From a virus, in the IMG/VR virus record IMGVR_UViG_3300043540_000084, positions 1 to 40,625 of that record: DNA of 40,625 bases. The stretch is one strand, 5' to 3'. The translations under genes were made by a program, and so were the position numbers. The notes under the pieces were generated by a model. It made no database searches. It was not told where the DNA came from and saw only the letters and a program-made list of their open reading frames with translations. Shown here in pieces: positions 31,730 to 39,993 of this stretch (position 1 is the stretch's first letter; each line of letters starts with the position of its first letter).

Positions 31730-32977
31730 TTACCTCGACATATACGGCAGCGTGACGGCCTGCGTCGGCGTCTGCCTGCGAATGATCGGGCCGAGTGCAT
31801 AGCGCACCGCGTCCCAACAGTGGTCGTTCCCCGGCATCAGGTCGGGCTTAACGTCGCCCGTTAGCCGGTCGATCTTATAGCTCCACAGCCGCGCCTCGCG
31901 CGCCGCATGCTCGCAGCGCGGATGGATGACGATGCGCTCGTAGCTGCGCAGATGCTCGATGCCGTCCTCGACGCTGCCCGGCCATTTGTCGGCTGGTCGC
32001 ATGTAGCGGTAGCCGTTGCGCACCATGTAGCTGATCGTCTCAGGCCGCGCACTGTCGGCGTAGCTCACATGCTCGCGCGCGCCTGGGATCACGGCAAACA
32101 GCTGCGGCAGGTTATCGATCTCCACACCGTGGCCGTATGCCTCGTGCTCGACGTAGAGCACGCGGCCATGTATCCAGCAGCGCACCATCACCGATGGATC
32201 GACCGAGAATCCCCAGTCGATGCCGTAGTACGGGCCATCCCAGCCCTGCTGCGGCTCGAACGCCTCGACCGCATGCCGGCCACGCAGCACCAGCGCATCC
32301 GAGCGGGTGAGGCACGCGCCTTCCCAAACGTGGTCATACTGGTCCGGGCGGTAGCGCAGATCGTCCTGGCGCTCCTGCTCTAGCTCAGTCGGGAACCAGG
32401 GGTTGTCCCGCCAGTTGACCTGCGCGATCTTCGCGCCCGCTGGCTGGTTGACTATAAACCGCTGGCGCGTGGGCGAATCCTCGCGCTCAGGGTTCCAAGT
32501 CAGCCAAATTTCCGAACCCGGCGCGCGGATGGTCGGGATCAGCACCCGCCATGATTCCTCGCTGACGGTTTCGGCCTCCTCGACCCAGCAGATACCGATC
32601 CCAGCCATCGACTTGATGGACTGGTAGTTGTGGCGCAGGCCCCGGAACACAAACTCCGTCCCGTTGCGCCCCCGGATGTAGGAGTCCCCGACGTCGTAGT
32701 GCGCCGCCAGAAACGGCACGCTCTCGATTGCGCGGGCGATCTCCGCCTGGGAGCTATCGCGGATCGAGTTTTGGTACTCACGCGCGCACAGGATGCGCAG
32801 CGGCTGCTGTGCCCCGCGCAACGCGAGCATCAACGCGAACGTGTAGCTTTTCCCGCTGCCGCGCCCGCCGTATGCGCCGCGATACCGGGCCTTTCCGCCA
32901 AAAACCGGAACCAATTTGCGCGGGATTTTTACGACGAAGCGCTCATTCACCCTCGCCCTCGATGATGATCTGGACAT
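31730..32977 (-). CDS. terL: Terminase large subunit
   Basis: A ~415-residue packaging ATPase/nuclease (Terminase_3, PBSX-like). It has the Walker A motif YGGRGSGKS, the ATPase-coupling and Walker B region GIGICWVEEAE, a LTWNPE motif, and the RNase-H-like nuclease with DWGFSVDPS and a C-terminal HCWDAVRYAL. GTG 32950 (VNERFVVKIP) is an alternative start, since the first residues are serine/arginine-rich and overlap the small subunit by 35 bases. Confidence 0.95.
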   Translation of the reverse strand: MSRSSSRARVNERFVVKIPRKLVPVFGGKARYRGAYGGRGSGKSYTFALMLALRGAQQPLRILCAREYQNSIRDSSQAEIARAIESVPFLAAHYDVGDSYIRGRNGTEFVFRGLRHNYQSIKSMAGIGICWVEEAETVSEESWRVLIPTIRAPGSEIWLTWNPEREDSPTRQRFIVNQPAGAKIAQVNWRDNPWFPTELEQERQDDLRYRPDQYDHVWEGACLTRSDALVLRGRHAVEAFEPQQGWDGPYYGIDWGFSVDPSVMVRCWIHGRVLYVEHEAYGHGVEIDNLPQLFAVIPGAREHVSYADSARPETISYMVRNGYRYMRPADKWPGSVEDGIEHLRSYERIVIHPRCEHAAREARLWSYKIDRLTGDVKPDLMPGNDHCWDAVRYALGPIIRRQTPTQAVTLPYMSR

Positions 32978-33389
32978 TGCTGCGCGGGGTCATACTGCCG
33001 TCCTGGCTCGTCAGATCAAGCTGACTGCGGTCGCCATATCGCTGCGGGCACCATTTGGCAAGCAGCTGCAAGCGCGTCCAGATCTGCAACTTGCGATGTC
33101 CGAGCATGTCGGATCGCCTGACCTTGACCTTATCGCCATCGTCCTCGATCTCCTCGCCCATCACGGGCGTGTTTGCGATCTCGAGCGCTTCCTCAGCGAT
33201 GGCGTCAAACCCGAGCTGTCTTGCACGCGCGATATGTGCGGCAAACTCGCTATTCGCCTCGATCCAGTCATACACCGTGCGCCACGCCGGCATGTGCGGA
33301 TCGCGGCAAATCGCGCGCAGCGGCTCGCCTTCAGCGAGGCGGCGGCAAATCTCCTCGGCTACCTGCGGCGTGTATTTTGATTTGCGCAT
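32943..33389 (-). CDS. terS: Terminase small subunit
   Basis: A 148-residue DNA-recognition subunit. The N-terminal HTH (YTPQVAEEICRRLAEGEPLR, then MPAWRTVYDWIEANSEFAAH) and the helical oligomerisation region (IARARQLGFDAIAEEALEIA) match the family. The C-terminal tail ends in EGEGE. The start MRKSKYTPQ at 33389 fits the family better than upstream codons. Confidence 0.88.
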   Translation of the reverse strand: MRKSKYTPQVAEEICRRLAEGEPLRAICRDPHMPAWRTVYDWIEANSEFAAHIARARQLGFDAIAEEALEIANTPVMGEEIEDDGDKVKVRRSDMLGHRKLQIWTRLQLLAKWCPQRYGDRSQLDLTSQDGSMTPRSNVQIIIEGEGE

Positions 33390-33396
33390 GATTCTC

Positions 33397-33529
33397 GGTC
33401 CGTCCCCACCTATCAAACCGGCTTATGGTTCCGATAAAAACTTTTCATGGCCGAACCACTTGACAACGTATCACACCTATATCATACTGCAAACATACAC
33501 AGCAGCACGGCACCGGGGACGGACCCCGG
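33397..33529. promoter_or_regulatory. Divergent control region with + promoter and 11-bp inverted repeats
   Basis: On the + strand TTGACA (33460-33465), a 17-base spacer and CATACT (33483-33488) form a promoter for the three-gene cassette beginning at 33552. GGTCCGTCCCC (33397-33407) and its exact complement GGGGACGGACC (33515-33525) bracket it at 107 bases; the second copy is also part of a CCGGGG-ACGGA-CCCCGG hairpin in the leader. The repeats could bind a regulator of both the cassette and terS, or form part of a packaging site next to terS. Confidence 0.6.
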
Positions 33530-33551
33530 AAACTGAGACTAGGAGATTGAG

Positions 33552-33863
33552 ATGATCGACACAGTAACCATCCCGAGCCACTGCATCGTGACTGTGCGCC
33601 GCCCTGACGGCGCCATCGAGACCATCAATTACACCGACGCAACCAAAGGCAAGGTAAAAGAGATGACAGAGCGGGTTTTGTCAATTGTCAACAAAGCGAT
33701 GGCGGACGCCGGACGCGGTCAGATCGTCGCGTATCAAAACCATACCGTTACCAAGCCTGCCCCGCAGCCTACATCCGGCGAGCTTGCTCTGGATCAATAT
33801 TTCCGCGAGCACAACGCAATCCTGCGCGCATCGGCCGGCGGCGAGCTGTGCGACCGAGTTTGA
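33552..33863 (+). CDS. Unknown protein, first gene of opposed cassette (103 aa)
   Basis: A 103-residue protein: a beta-rich N-terminus (TVTIPSHCIVTVRRPDGAIE), a helix KEMTERVLSIVNKAMAD and a tail with YFREHNAILRASAGG. TAGGAGATTGAG precedes the ATG. It lies in a + strand cassette placed against the late genes. No family recognised; host-takeover, anti-defence or moron function is possible. Confidence 0.7.
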   Translation: MIDTVTIPSHCIVTVRRPDGAIETINYTDATKGKVKEMTERVLSIVNKAMADAGRGQIVAYQNHTVTKPAPQPTSGELALDQYFREHNAILRASAGGELCDRV

Positions 33864-33877
33864 AGGTGGACAAAAAA

Positions 33878-34117
33878 ATGAAACACGTTCAAGACCTTAT
33901 CACTAACACTAAACATCCGATCTACATCATCGCTGGCGAAGGCGAGGTTGGATCGATCGAGGAATACACCGGCAAGCGGACGGTGCGCGCAATCAAGCTC
34001 CGTCTTGCGCGCGAACGCCGCGGCGGCGACCGCTGGGCGCGTGCCAGCGTTTACTCCCACGAGGCCCTGCTGGGCGGCGAGGTGTGGTTCGACGTTGAGA
34101 CCGGAGAGTATGCATGA
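33878..34117 (+). CDS. Unknown protein, second gene of opposed cassette (79 aa)
   Basis: A 79-residue protein starting MKHVQDLITNTKHPIYIIAG and containing RTVRAIKLRLARERRGGDRW and GGEVWFDVETGEYA, a compact alpha/beta pattern. AAGGTGGA precedes the ATG. Its stop overlaps the next start (ATGA). Function unknown. Confidence 0.65.
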   Translation: MKHVQDLITNTKHPIYIIAGEGEVGSIEEYTGKRTVRAIKLRLARERRGGDRWARASVYSHEALLGGEVWFDVETGEYA

Positions 34118-34524
34118 CACGCACGACCATCTTCCGCAGCCAACGCTTCAACGCGGCCATCGGAACCAACCCGCCCAGCGTCTCCGGTCGGTTGACTACC
34201 ATCGCCGACCGGTATCTGGAGATCCTGCGCCGCGCCCGCATCGAGCAGCGGTTCAGCGAGTCCGAGATGAATGCGCTCCGCGACTGCTGCAACGGCTGCA
34301 ACGGCATGGTGTTCGAGCCGGCGGTCCTGATCGACGGCGCGATCCTGGCGAATTTCCGCGACGCCGCGCTCGATAGCCTGTCCGAAAAATGGGGCATCGA
34401 CGGCGAGTCGGTCGCGCAGAAGCTCGCGTCCCTGAGCTATCCCGAGCAGATCGCCCTGGTCGAGTCCATCGAGCAATGGTGGCGTGCGCAGTGCCCGGAC
34501 GGGCCGACCAACGTCGAGGATTGA
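34114..34524 (+). CDS. Unknown protein, third gene of opposed cassette (136 aa)
   Basis: A 136-residue helical protein: RLTTIADRYLEILRRARIEQ, FSESEMNALRDCCNGCNG with three Cys residues, and YPEQIALVESIEQWWRAQCP at the C-terminus. It looks like a conserved prophage protein of unknown role. It is coupled to the gene before and faces two minus-strand terminators. Confidence 0.7.
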   Translation: MTRTTIFRSQRFNAAIGTNPPSVSGRLTTIADRYLEILRRARIEQRFSESEMNALRDCCNGCNGMVFEPAVLIDGAILANFRDAALDSLSEKWGIDGESVAQKLASLSYPEQIALVESIEQWWRAQCPDGPTNVED

Positions 34525-34533
34525 TCCCCCCCC

Positions 34534-34573
34534 AAAAAAATAGCCCGCCCCGGTAAAAATCCGGGTGCGGGCT
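34534..34573 (-). terminator. Rho-independent terminator, distal of a tandem pair
   Basis: AGCCCGC (34542-34548) pairs with GCGGGCT (34567-34573), with an inner CCCGG/CCGGG stem; on the minus strand it is followed by seven T. It serves leftward transcripts from the early operon or a late promoter. The eight C plus seven A run here (34526-34540) is a homopolymer stretch prone to sequencing error. Confidence 0.75.
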
Positions 34574-34602
34574 CAAGCGCGCTCAGGAGGAGCAGGGTAA
34601 AC

Positions 34603-34628
34603 AAAAAAGCCCGTCCGTTTTCACGGGC
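34603..34628 (-). terminator. Rho-independent terminator, proximal of a tandem pair
   Basis: ACGGGC/GCCCGT stem (34628-34623 with 34614-34609) followed by six T on the minus strand. With the next hairpin it would stop leftward transcription between the candidate late regulator and the late genes unless antitermination occurs. Confidence 0.78.
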
Positions 34629-34668
34629 CGGGCCTTGGGCGAACTTCTTGGATTAACAAATCTGAGCC

Positions 34669-34697
34669 TATTTTGGGCATTTTTTGCCCAATGTCAA
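34669..34697 (-). promoter_or_regulatory. Candidate late promoter with a palindrome in its spacer
   Basis: On the minus strand TTGACA (34697-34692) overlaps the stop of the regulator gene. The 17-base spacer is filled by TTGGGCA-AAAAA-TGCCCAA, extending to 34673, and the -10 region (AAAATA) is poor. This could be an activator- or antiterminator-dependent late promoter followed by tandem terminators, like lambda pR'-tR'. The same TTGGGCAA half-sites form a palindrome near attP. Confidence 0.4.
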
Positions 34698-35299
34698 GCA
34701 TTTTCTGCTACCCCGACCATTCCGACCTCGCGCAGCTTGGTCTCGATGGCGTCCATTGCCACTGTCTCCAAGCCTGGCGCATCGCGGCCACGCGAACCGC
34801 CGAGCAGCGCCGCCACCTTCCCAACGTGCGCGCTGACGGTGTTGCGGGCCACGTCATGTCGCTCTGCCAACTCGTCGATGCTGACACGTGCATCGCGCGC
34901 CGTGAAATACCGCACAACGTACTCGCGGCGCAGGATACCGTTTGCCGTGCATCCGGCCAGCGCAGTCGTGCGCACGTGATCGGCCAGGTAGCTGATCGCA
35001 TCCACCCATTCCCGGTTTGGCCGGCGTCCCATGCAGCACGCAGCGCGGCAATGGCACGGCACCGAGCGCGGCGCGAATCGCGCTACCAAAATCGCCTCGG
35101 ACACCCGACCCAGCGCGGCCACCTCTGCCCTGACCATCCCGGCCTGCGCAGCGCCATCGAGACCGGCCAAACCGCGCCCCTTCGACTTGGCCGGCGCGGC
35201 CAGTTTGTTCATCAGCGACCGTTCCGGGCCGGCGGAAAAATTGAACGCGAACACCAATGCGGCATGCGCGCTTTCGAACAGCGGTCCATCCTCCCTCAT
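34694..35299 (-). CDS. Candidate late-gene regulator (Q-like) with HTH
   Basis: A 201-residue DNA-binding protein. The N-terminal part has AHAALVFAFNFSAGPERSLM and GLDGAAQAGMVRAEV. A Cys cluster (PCHCRAACCMG) may bind zinc. The C-terminal third has a clear HTH: ARVSIDELAERHDVARNTVS, AHVGKVAALL. As the last gene of the early minus operon, just before tandem terminators and the late genes, it holds the position of lambda Q. The late-control role is inferred from position. It overlaps the RusA stop (ATGA). Confidence 0.65.
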   Translation of the reverse strand: MREDGPLFESAHAALVFAFNFSAGPERSLMNKLAAPAKSKGRGLAGLDGAAQAGMVRAEVAALGRVSEAILVARFAPRSVPCHCRAACCMGRRPNREWVDAISYLADHVRTTALAGCTANGILRREYVVRYFTARDARVSIDELAERHDVARNTVSAHVGKVAALLGGSRGRDAPGLETVAMDAIETKLREVGMVGVAENA

Positions 35300-35724
35300 A
35301 CGCTCCCCATCGTCTCGATTTTCACCACCGCCTGCGCGGTCTCCCCGTAGCGTTTAGTCACCCGCAGATCGCAGACCTGCCGGTCGTCGTCGTACACGAT
35401 GCCGGTCATCGCGTCCAGGATGGCCTTGGCAACGTTATCCGCGTCCGGCTTGCCGATAGGGCTAATTTCGCCGCAAAGGGCAGCCAGGCGCTTCTTTTTG
35501 CTCCAGCTATGGGTAGGTACAACCTCGACCGAGATAACGCAGCACAGCGCATCCTGGAGCGTTTTAGACCCATTCATGGCGATGCTGGCGTGGAGCCTGA
35601 CCAGGTTCTCGTATGCAGCTGTCTTCTCCGGGGTGTAGGTCGCCACGGAATTCCCGCGCCTGGCAAATCGTGGCCGACCTTTGCCGACTGGCGTCCCCGG
35701 CACCCTGAACACCACGCTCCTCAC
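35296..35724 (-). CDS. rusA: RusA-family Holliday junction resolvase
   Basis: A 142-residue endonuclease resolving branched DNA before packaging. It starts at GTG 35724 inside the preceding stop (GTGA), giving MRSVVFRVPGTPVGKGRPRF, the usual RusA start. The acidic metal-binding core is GKPDADNVAKAILDAMTGIV followed by YDDDRQV. Upstream open frame is Arg/Gly-rich and not part of the protein. Confidence 0.9.
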   Translation of the reverse strand: MRSVVFRVPGTPVGKGRPRFARRGNSVATYTPEKTAAYENLVRLHASIAMNGSKTLQDALCCVISVEVVPTHSWSKKKRLAALCGEISPIGKPDADNVAKAILDAMTGIVYDDDRQVCDLRVTKRYGETAQAVVKIETMGSV

Positions 35725-36023
35725 CCGAACAGGCTCCGCTGACGGAAACGCGGCAGCCCCACCAGTTCCTGCATTTTCCCGGTCGCCGGGTCCCGGACCT
35801 CGCCGATCACCTCCAGCAGACCGGCCGCGATCAGGCTGTTGACGCGACCACAAACGCTGGACAGCTCCAGCCCAGTCATGTCGCGCAGCTGTTTGCGGGT
35901 GTAGCCTCGCCCACAATCCCCCGCGAAACACGCCAGGATGCGCTCCTGCATCGGCTGCAGCCTGCGCTCCTGCCGCAGCGTCCGGTACGCATCACGCGCT
36001 GTGTCACTCTGTGCGATTCGCAT
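35721..36023 (-). CDS. Winged-helix DNA-binding protein
   Basis: A 100-residue protein: basic N-terminal helix, then a winged helix with PMQERILACFAGDCGRGYTR, KQLRDMTGLELSSVCGRVNS (recognition helix) and LIAAGLLEVIGEVRDPATGK (wing). Similar small proteins sit near replication genes of phages. It overlaps its neighbours on both sides. Confidence 0.72.
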   Translation of the reverse strand: MRIAQSDTARDAYRTLRQERRLQPMQERILACFAGDCGRGYTRKQLRDMTGLELSSVCGRVNSLIAAGLLEVIGEVRDPATGKMQELVGLPRFRQRSLFG

Positions 36024-36225
36024 TTCCCTTCCTCCTCTGATCGAGCCAATCCATCCTCGCCGCCACAGCGTTCCCGTCCGCCTGGCGGAAGTTCCCGCAC
36101 TCCCGGCTACGGACGCCGCTGACGAACTCCGACGCGCGTTTCAGGGCGCAGTGGCCGAATCCGTTGCACGCCAGCTTCGAGCCGCGCAGGGCGAAGTTCG
36201 AGCATTCCACGCACCGGACGCTCAT
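36004..36225 (-). CDS. Small cysteine-rich, probably zinc-binding protein
   Basis: A 73-residue protein with CVEC at the N-terminus and further Cys residues in LACNGFGHCALKR and SRECGNF, a zinc-finger-like pattern. It overlaps the winged-helix gene by 20 bases and follows the replication gene directly. Function unknown. Confidence 0.6.
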   Translation of the reverse strand: MSVRCVECSNFALRGSKLACNGFGHCALKRASEFVSGVRSRECGNFRQADGNAVAARMDWLDQRRKGNANRTE

Positions 36226-36847
36226 TCACGCCGCGCCCACATCGCGCTGCACCTGCGCCACGAGCTGCCTGGGGAATCCGATCAGCGGCGTGTCGGCGCC
36301 ACCCTCCAGCACGGCCATGCATCGGCCGTGATCGCCAATCAGCCGGGGCGGATCGTCACCGAATCCGAGCCGGCGGTTCTGCGCGTTCGCCAGCCCGACC
36401 AGCACCGCCGGATACGGCGGCCGCTCGTTGCGCATGCGGTAGCCGCGGTAGCGGTTCTCGAACTCGCGCGCGACGAACGGCCACTCGTCCTCGCGTTTGC
36501 CGCCCAGGCTGATCCAGCCGCCCATGTCGTGCAGCACGCGGTGGATCAACGGATCATCGAACACCACGTCGGCGTAGCAGCCGACCTGTCGCACGGCGCG
36601 GTCCACCATGGCCCACGCCCTCAGCGCGGCGTCCTGTGTCGTGCCGCCGATCATCCGGCGGATGTCGGCGATCTTGGGCATGTACTGCCCGGTGTCCGGG
36701 TTCTGGACATGTGCATTGAGCGCGTGCCGCAGCGCGGCCAGATCGAGATCGCGCAGTCCTTGCCAGTAGATCGCGATCACACCCGGCGAGAGCGTTCGGC
36801 CGCAGTACTCCGCCACCGCCTCGATCATCGCCGCAAAATCCGCGTAG

Positions 36848-36861
<14 letters not shown>
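36226..36861 (-). CDS. Phage replication-region protein, helicase-loader position
   Basis: A 211-residue protein starting MRESDYADFAAMIEAVAEYC. It has IAIYWQGLRDLDLAALRHAL, PDTGQYMPKIADIRRMIGG and a C-terminal EDEWPFVAREFENRYRGYRM block, features I associate with phage replication proteins near a DUF1376/O-like gene. It overlaps the upstream gene by 14 bases. The helicase-loading role (lambda P-like) is inferred from position. Confidence 0.65.
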
Positions 36862-37824
<963 letters not shown>

Positions 37825-37828
<4 letters not shown>

Positions 37829-38253
37829 TCCACCGCCCTCCCTTGCAGCAGCTCGGTGAGGAAGCGCACCTTCTCGCGCTCCGCCTGCAGGGCGCGCTCG
37901 GCCATCTCTGCCCGGCGCTCTGCCTCGCTCTTGAGCACCACCAGCCCGTAGCCGCGCGAGTGCGCCAGCCACATCAGCGGAGCCTCGTTGCCGCACAAAT
38001 CCATGAGCGTGTTCAACTTGTTCACCGGGAAATGCGCGTCGCCCTTCATGATCCGCGTCCAGTGGCCGGCGTCGATTTCGAGCGACAGATAGACCTCTTT
38101 TTCCTCGAGGCCGGATACCTGGACACAGAGTGCAATGGCCGCCGAAAGGTTGGGCTGCTTGACCACCAGATCGAGCGGCAAATCCACGCGATCCGCCTTC
38201 CGGGCTAGTGGAAGCTCATGGTGCTCAACGTGGCTCAAATGTTTTGACCGCAT
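37825..38253 (-). CDS. HTH regulator of the early minus operon
   Basis: A 142-residue protein starting at 38253, with GGAGG eight bases upstream. The middle has VSGLEEKEVYLSLEIDAGHW, TRIMKGDAHFPVNKLNTLMD, an HTH of the lambda-repressor-like type; the C-terminus is a coiled coil (SEAERRAEMAERALQAEREK). It is between the Cro-like gene and the initiator, the place of cII-type regulators. Function as CII analogue is inference. Confidence 0.7.
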
Positions 38254-38304
38254 TTGCCTGTCCTCCATGGGCGAAAAAAACGACACTGGCTGGCATGGCG
38301 AAAA

Positions 38305-38565
38305 TCACTCCATGTAGGCACTGGCGTCTCGGGGAGGGGGAGGTAGATCGCTGAGTTCCGGCCAGATCAGGTGCCAGTCATCTGGCCTCAGGTCCTTGCG
38401 TGTGACCATCCCTTGAGTGGCTTTTTCAATAGCGACGCAGTGCGTGATAGGCACCGGCCGCACGCCGGTGCGCCACTGACTGACGAATCCAGGTGTCACG
38501 CCTAACCTGGACGCGAGGCTGACCGCCGTTTCGATCGTGGAGAGATAGGTGTCGAGATCCATCAT
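38305..38565 (-). CDS. Cro/YdaS-like repressor
   Basis: An 86-residue (85 from the second ATG) DNA-binding protein. It contains VSLASRLGVTPGFVSQWRTG (HTH with recognition helix) and VPITHCVAIEKATQGMVTRK, DLRPDDWHLIWPEL, the YdaS/Cro-type signature. It is the first gene behind the leftward early promoter, with a leader of only about 20 bases and no clear ribosome site. It probably binds the ATAGC-N3-GCTAT operators and acts as the lytic switch protein. Confidence 0.82.
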   Translation of the reverse strand: MMDLDTYLSTIETAVSLASRLGVTPGFVSQWRTGVRPVPITHCVAIEKATQGMVTRKDLRPDDWHLIWPELSDLPPPPRDASAYME

Positions 38566-38590
38566 CGGTAGCCATAAAAGTGATGGACAA

Positions 38591-38650
38591 AAGATAGCCG
38601 AGCTAAATACCACTGTCAATAGCCGCGCTATGTCTAGCGTCGCTTAACAT
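38591..38650. promoter_or_regulatory. Immunity-region promoter/operators
   Basis: Minus strand: TTGACA (38619-38614), 17 bases, TATCTT (38596-38591), driving the Cro-like gene. Operators ATAGCCGCGCTAT (38619-38631) and ATAGCCGAGCTAA (38594-38606) have the same geometry as the pair at 591-628. A third, weaker copy (CTAGCGTCGCTTA, 38634-38646) overlaps TAACAT (38645-38650), a -10-like box placed six bases before the ATG of the CI-like fragment, which suggests a leaderless repressor message as in lambda pRM. Confidence 0.82.
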
Positions 38651-38655
38651 TGGAC

Positions 38656-38707
38656 ATGGATAGAAGAACGATTCTTCAGCGCCTCGTTGATACGAGGTTC
38701 AACGGCA
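38656..38707 (+). pseudogene. 5' fragment of a CI-like repressor gene cut by the IS element
   Basis: ATG 38656 begins MDRRTILQRLVDTRFNG, the style of N-termini in phage CI-type repressors just before the HTH. It is divergent from the Cro-like gene across shared operators, where cI belongs. After 17 codons the IS sequence begins; the frame runs on to a stop at 38764-38766 giving a 36-residue product with no HTH. No continuation of a repressor is visible at 40489-40625 or at 107-227. Identity as cI rests on position and short similarity. Confidence 0.6.
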
Positions 38708-38770
38708 TTGACATCCTCCCCGGCCTGAAGGCCGGAGATTCCTACGGCGCTCAGGCGCGGCATTGAGCCG
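38688..38770 (-). ncRNA. Predicted omega (re)RNA of TnpB with guide from the cI fragment
   Basis: In IS200/IS605 elements TnpB uses an RNA spanning the 3' end of tnpB, the terminal stem-loop and ~16-20 bases of flanking DNA. Here the minus strand through 38751-38708 would be the scaffold (stem-loop 38735-38720), and the guide would be TGCCGTTGAACCTCGTATCA (38707-38688), antisense to the repressor 5' end. The RNA and its ends are predicted, not seen; the upstream boundary is arbitrary. Confidence 0.45.
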
Positions 38771-39971
38771 CCCCTGAGTCGCTTCGGTGGGTTCCTGCTG
38801 CTGACGGCATTACCGCACCGTTCACTTCACAGGCTAACCGGGCGTGTCCCGCCCTTAGCACATTGATCGCGCCGACCACATCGGCGTTGTCCTCGAACCC
38901 ACATTCCACGCATTCGAACCTGGCTTGCGTCTGGCGGTTGTCCGCCGAGATATGGCCGCAGCACGGGCAGGTGCGGCTCGTGTTCTGCGGCGGCACGGCG
39001 ATGAGATGGCCGCCGTTCCATGCCAGCTTGTAATCCAGTTGGCGACGGAACTCGAACCAACCCTGGTCGAGGATGGATTTATTCAGGCCGGACTTGGCCC
39101 GAACGTTTCTTCCCGGCGCATCTGCCGTGCCTGCCGCCGACTTGGACATGTTGCGCACCTGCAAGTCCTCGATACACACCATCGCGTGGTTTTGGCTGAT
39201 CGTGGTCGAGGTCTTGTGCAGGAAGTCGCGGCGGGCGTTGCCGATCCGGGAATGGATGCGCTGGATACGGGCTTTCGCCTTCTTCCAGTTGTTGCTGAAC
39301 TTCACCTTGCGGCTCAAAGCCTGCTGTGCTTTGCGCAGGGATGCTTCGTGCCGCTTGAAGCTGTTGAGGGGGGCGTAGAACGAGCCGTCCGACAGCGTGG
39401 CGAAGCGGGTGATGCCCATGTCGATGCCAACCGCACCGCCGGTTGGAATGGGCTGCTCAATCTCGCGCTCGGTCTGAATCGACACAAACCACTTGCCGCA
39501 GGACTGGCTGACGGTGACGTTCTTCACCGTGCCCAGCACTTTCCGGCTGTTGCGGTAGCGCAGCCAGCCCAGCTTGGGCAGGAAGATACGGTTGTTGGCC
39601 TGGTCGAGCTTGATTTGCTTGGGATCGGGATAGCGGAAGCTGTCCGACCGGCCCTTCTTCTTGAAACGCGGAAAGTCGGCCCGTTTGGCGAAGAAGTTGG
39701 TGTAAGCCCGCTCCAAATCCTTGAGCGTCTGTTGCAGCGGATGAACCGGCGCATCGGCCAGCCAAGCCGTTTCCGCGCTATTGCGCCACTCGGTAAGTAG
39801 CTTGCACAGTCCGGCATAGCCCAGCTTCTTTTCGCCTTGCTCGTAGCGTTCTTTCTGTAACGCCAGCGCCTTGTTGAATACGAACCGGCACGAGCCAGCG
39901 AAGCGGCGCATCTGCCGCTCCTGCTGGCCGTTGGGCATCAATTCGTACCTGAAGGCTTGAAGTCGTTGCAT
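38751..39971 (-). CDS. tnpB: TnpB RNA-guided nuclease
   Basis: A 406-residue TnpB. The N-terminal helical domain (RLQAFRYELMPNGQQERQMR) is followed by the split RuvC core: D184 in GIDMGITRFA, E268 in VCIEDLQVRNM and D364 in DNADVVGAIN. A zinc ribbon has CPCCGH (335-340) and CVECG (354-358). All catalytic residues are present, so it should be active. TnpB cuts targets matching its element-derived guide next to the TAM, here expected to be TTGAC, and helps keep the element. It starts 22 bases from tnpA on the other strand. Confidence 0.95.
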   Translation of the reverse strand: MQRLQAFRYELMPNGQQERQMRRFAGSCRFVFNKALALQKERYEQGEKKLGYAGLCKLLTEWRNSAETAWLADAPVHPLQQTLKDLERAYTNFFAKRADFPRFKKKGRSDSFRYPDPKQIKLDQANNRIFLPKLGWLRYRNSRKVLGTVKNVTVSQSCGKWFVSIQTEREIEQPIPTGGAVGIDMGITRFATLSDGSFYAPLNSFKRHEASLRKAQQALSRKVKFSNNWKKAKARIQRIHSRIGNARRDFLHKTSTTISQNHAMVCIEDLQVRNMSKSAAGTADAPGRNVRAKSGLNKSILDQGWFEFRRQLDYKLAWNGGHLIAVPPQNTSRTCPCCGHISADNRQTQARFECVECGFEDNADVVGAINVLRAGHARLACEVNGAVMPSAAGTHRSDSGAAQCRA

Positions 39972-39993
39972 GGTTCAATCATACTCTTGGTCT

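Noticed and set aside
30144-31802. 552-codon open frame opposite scaffold and portal
   Set aside because: Antisense to well-supported genes and their terminator, with no ribosome site or recognisable domain.
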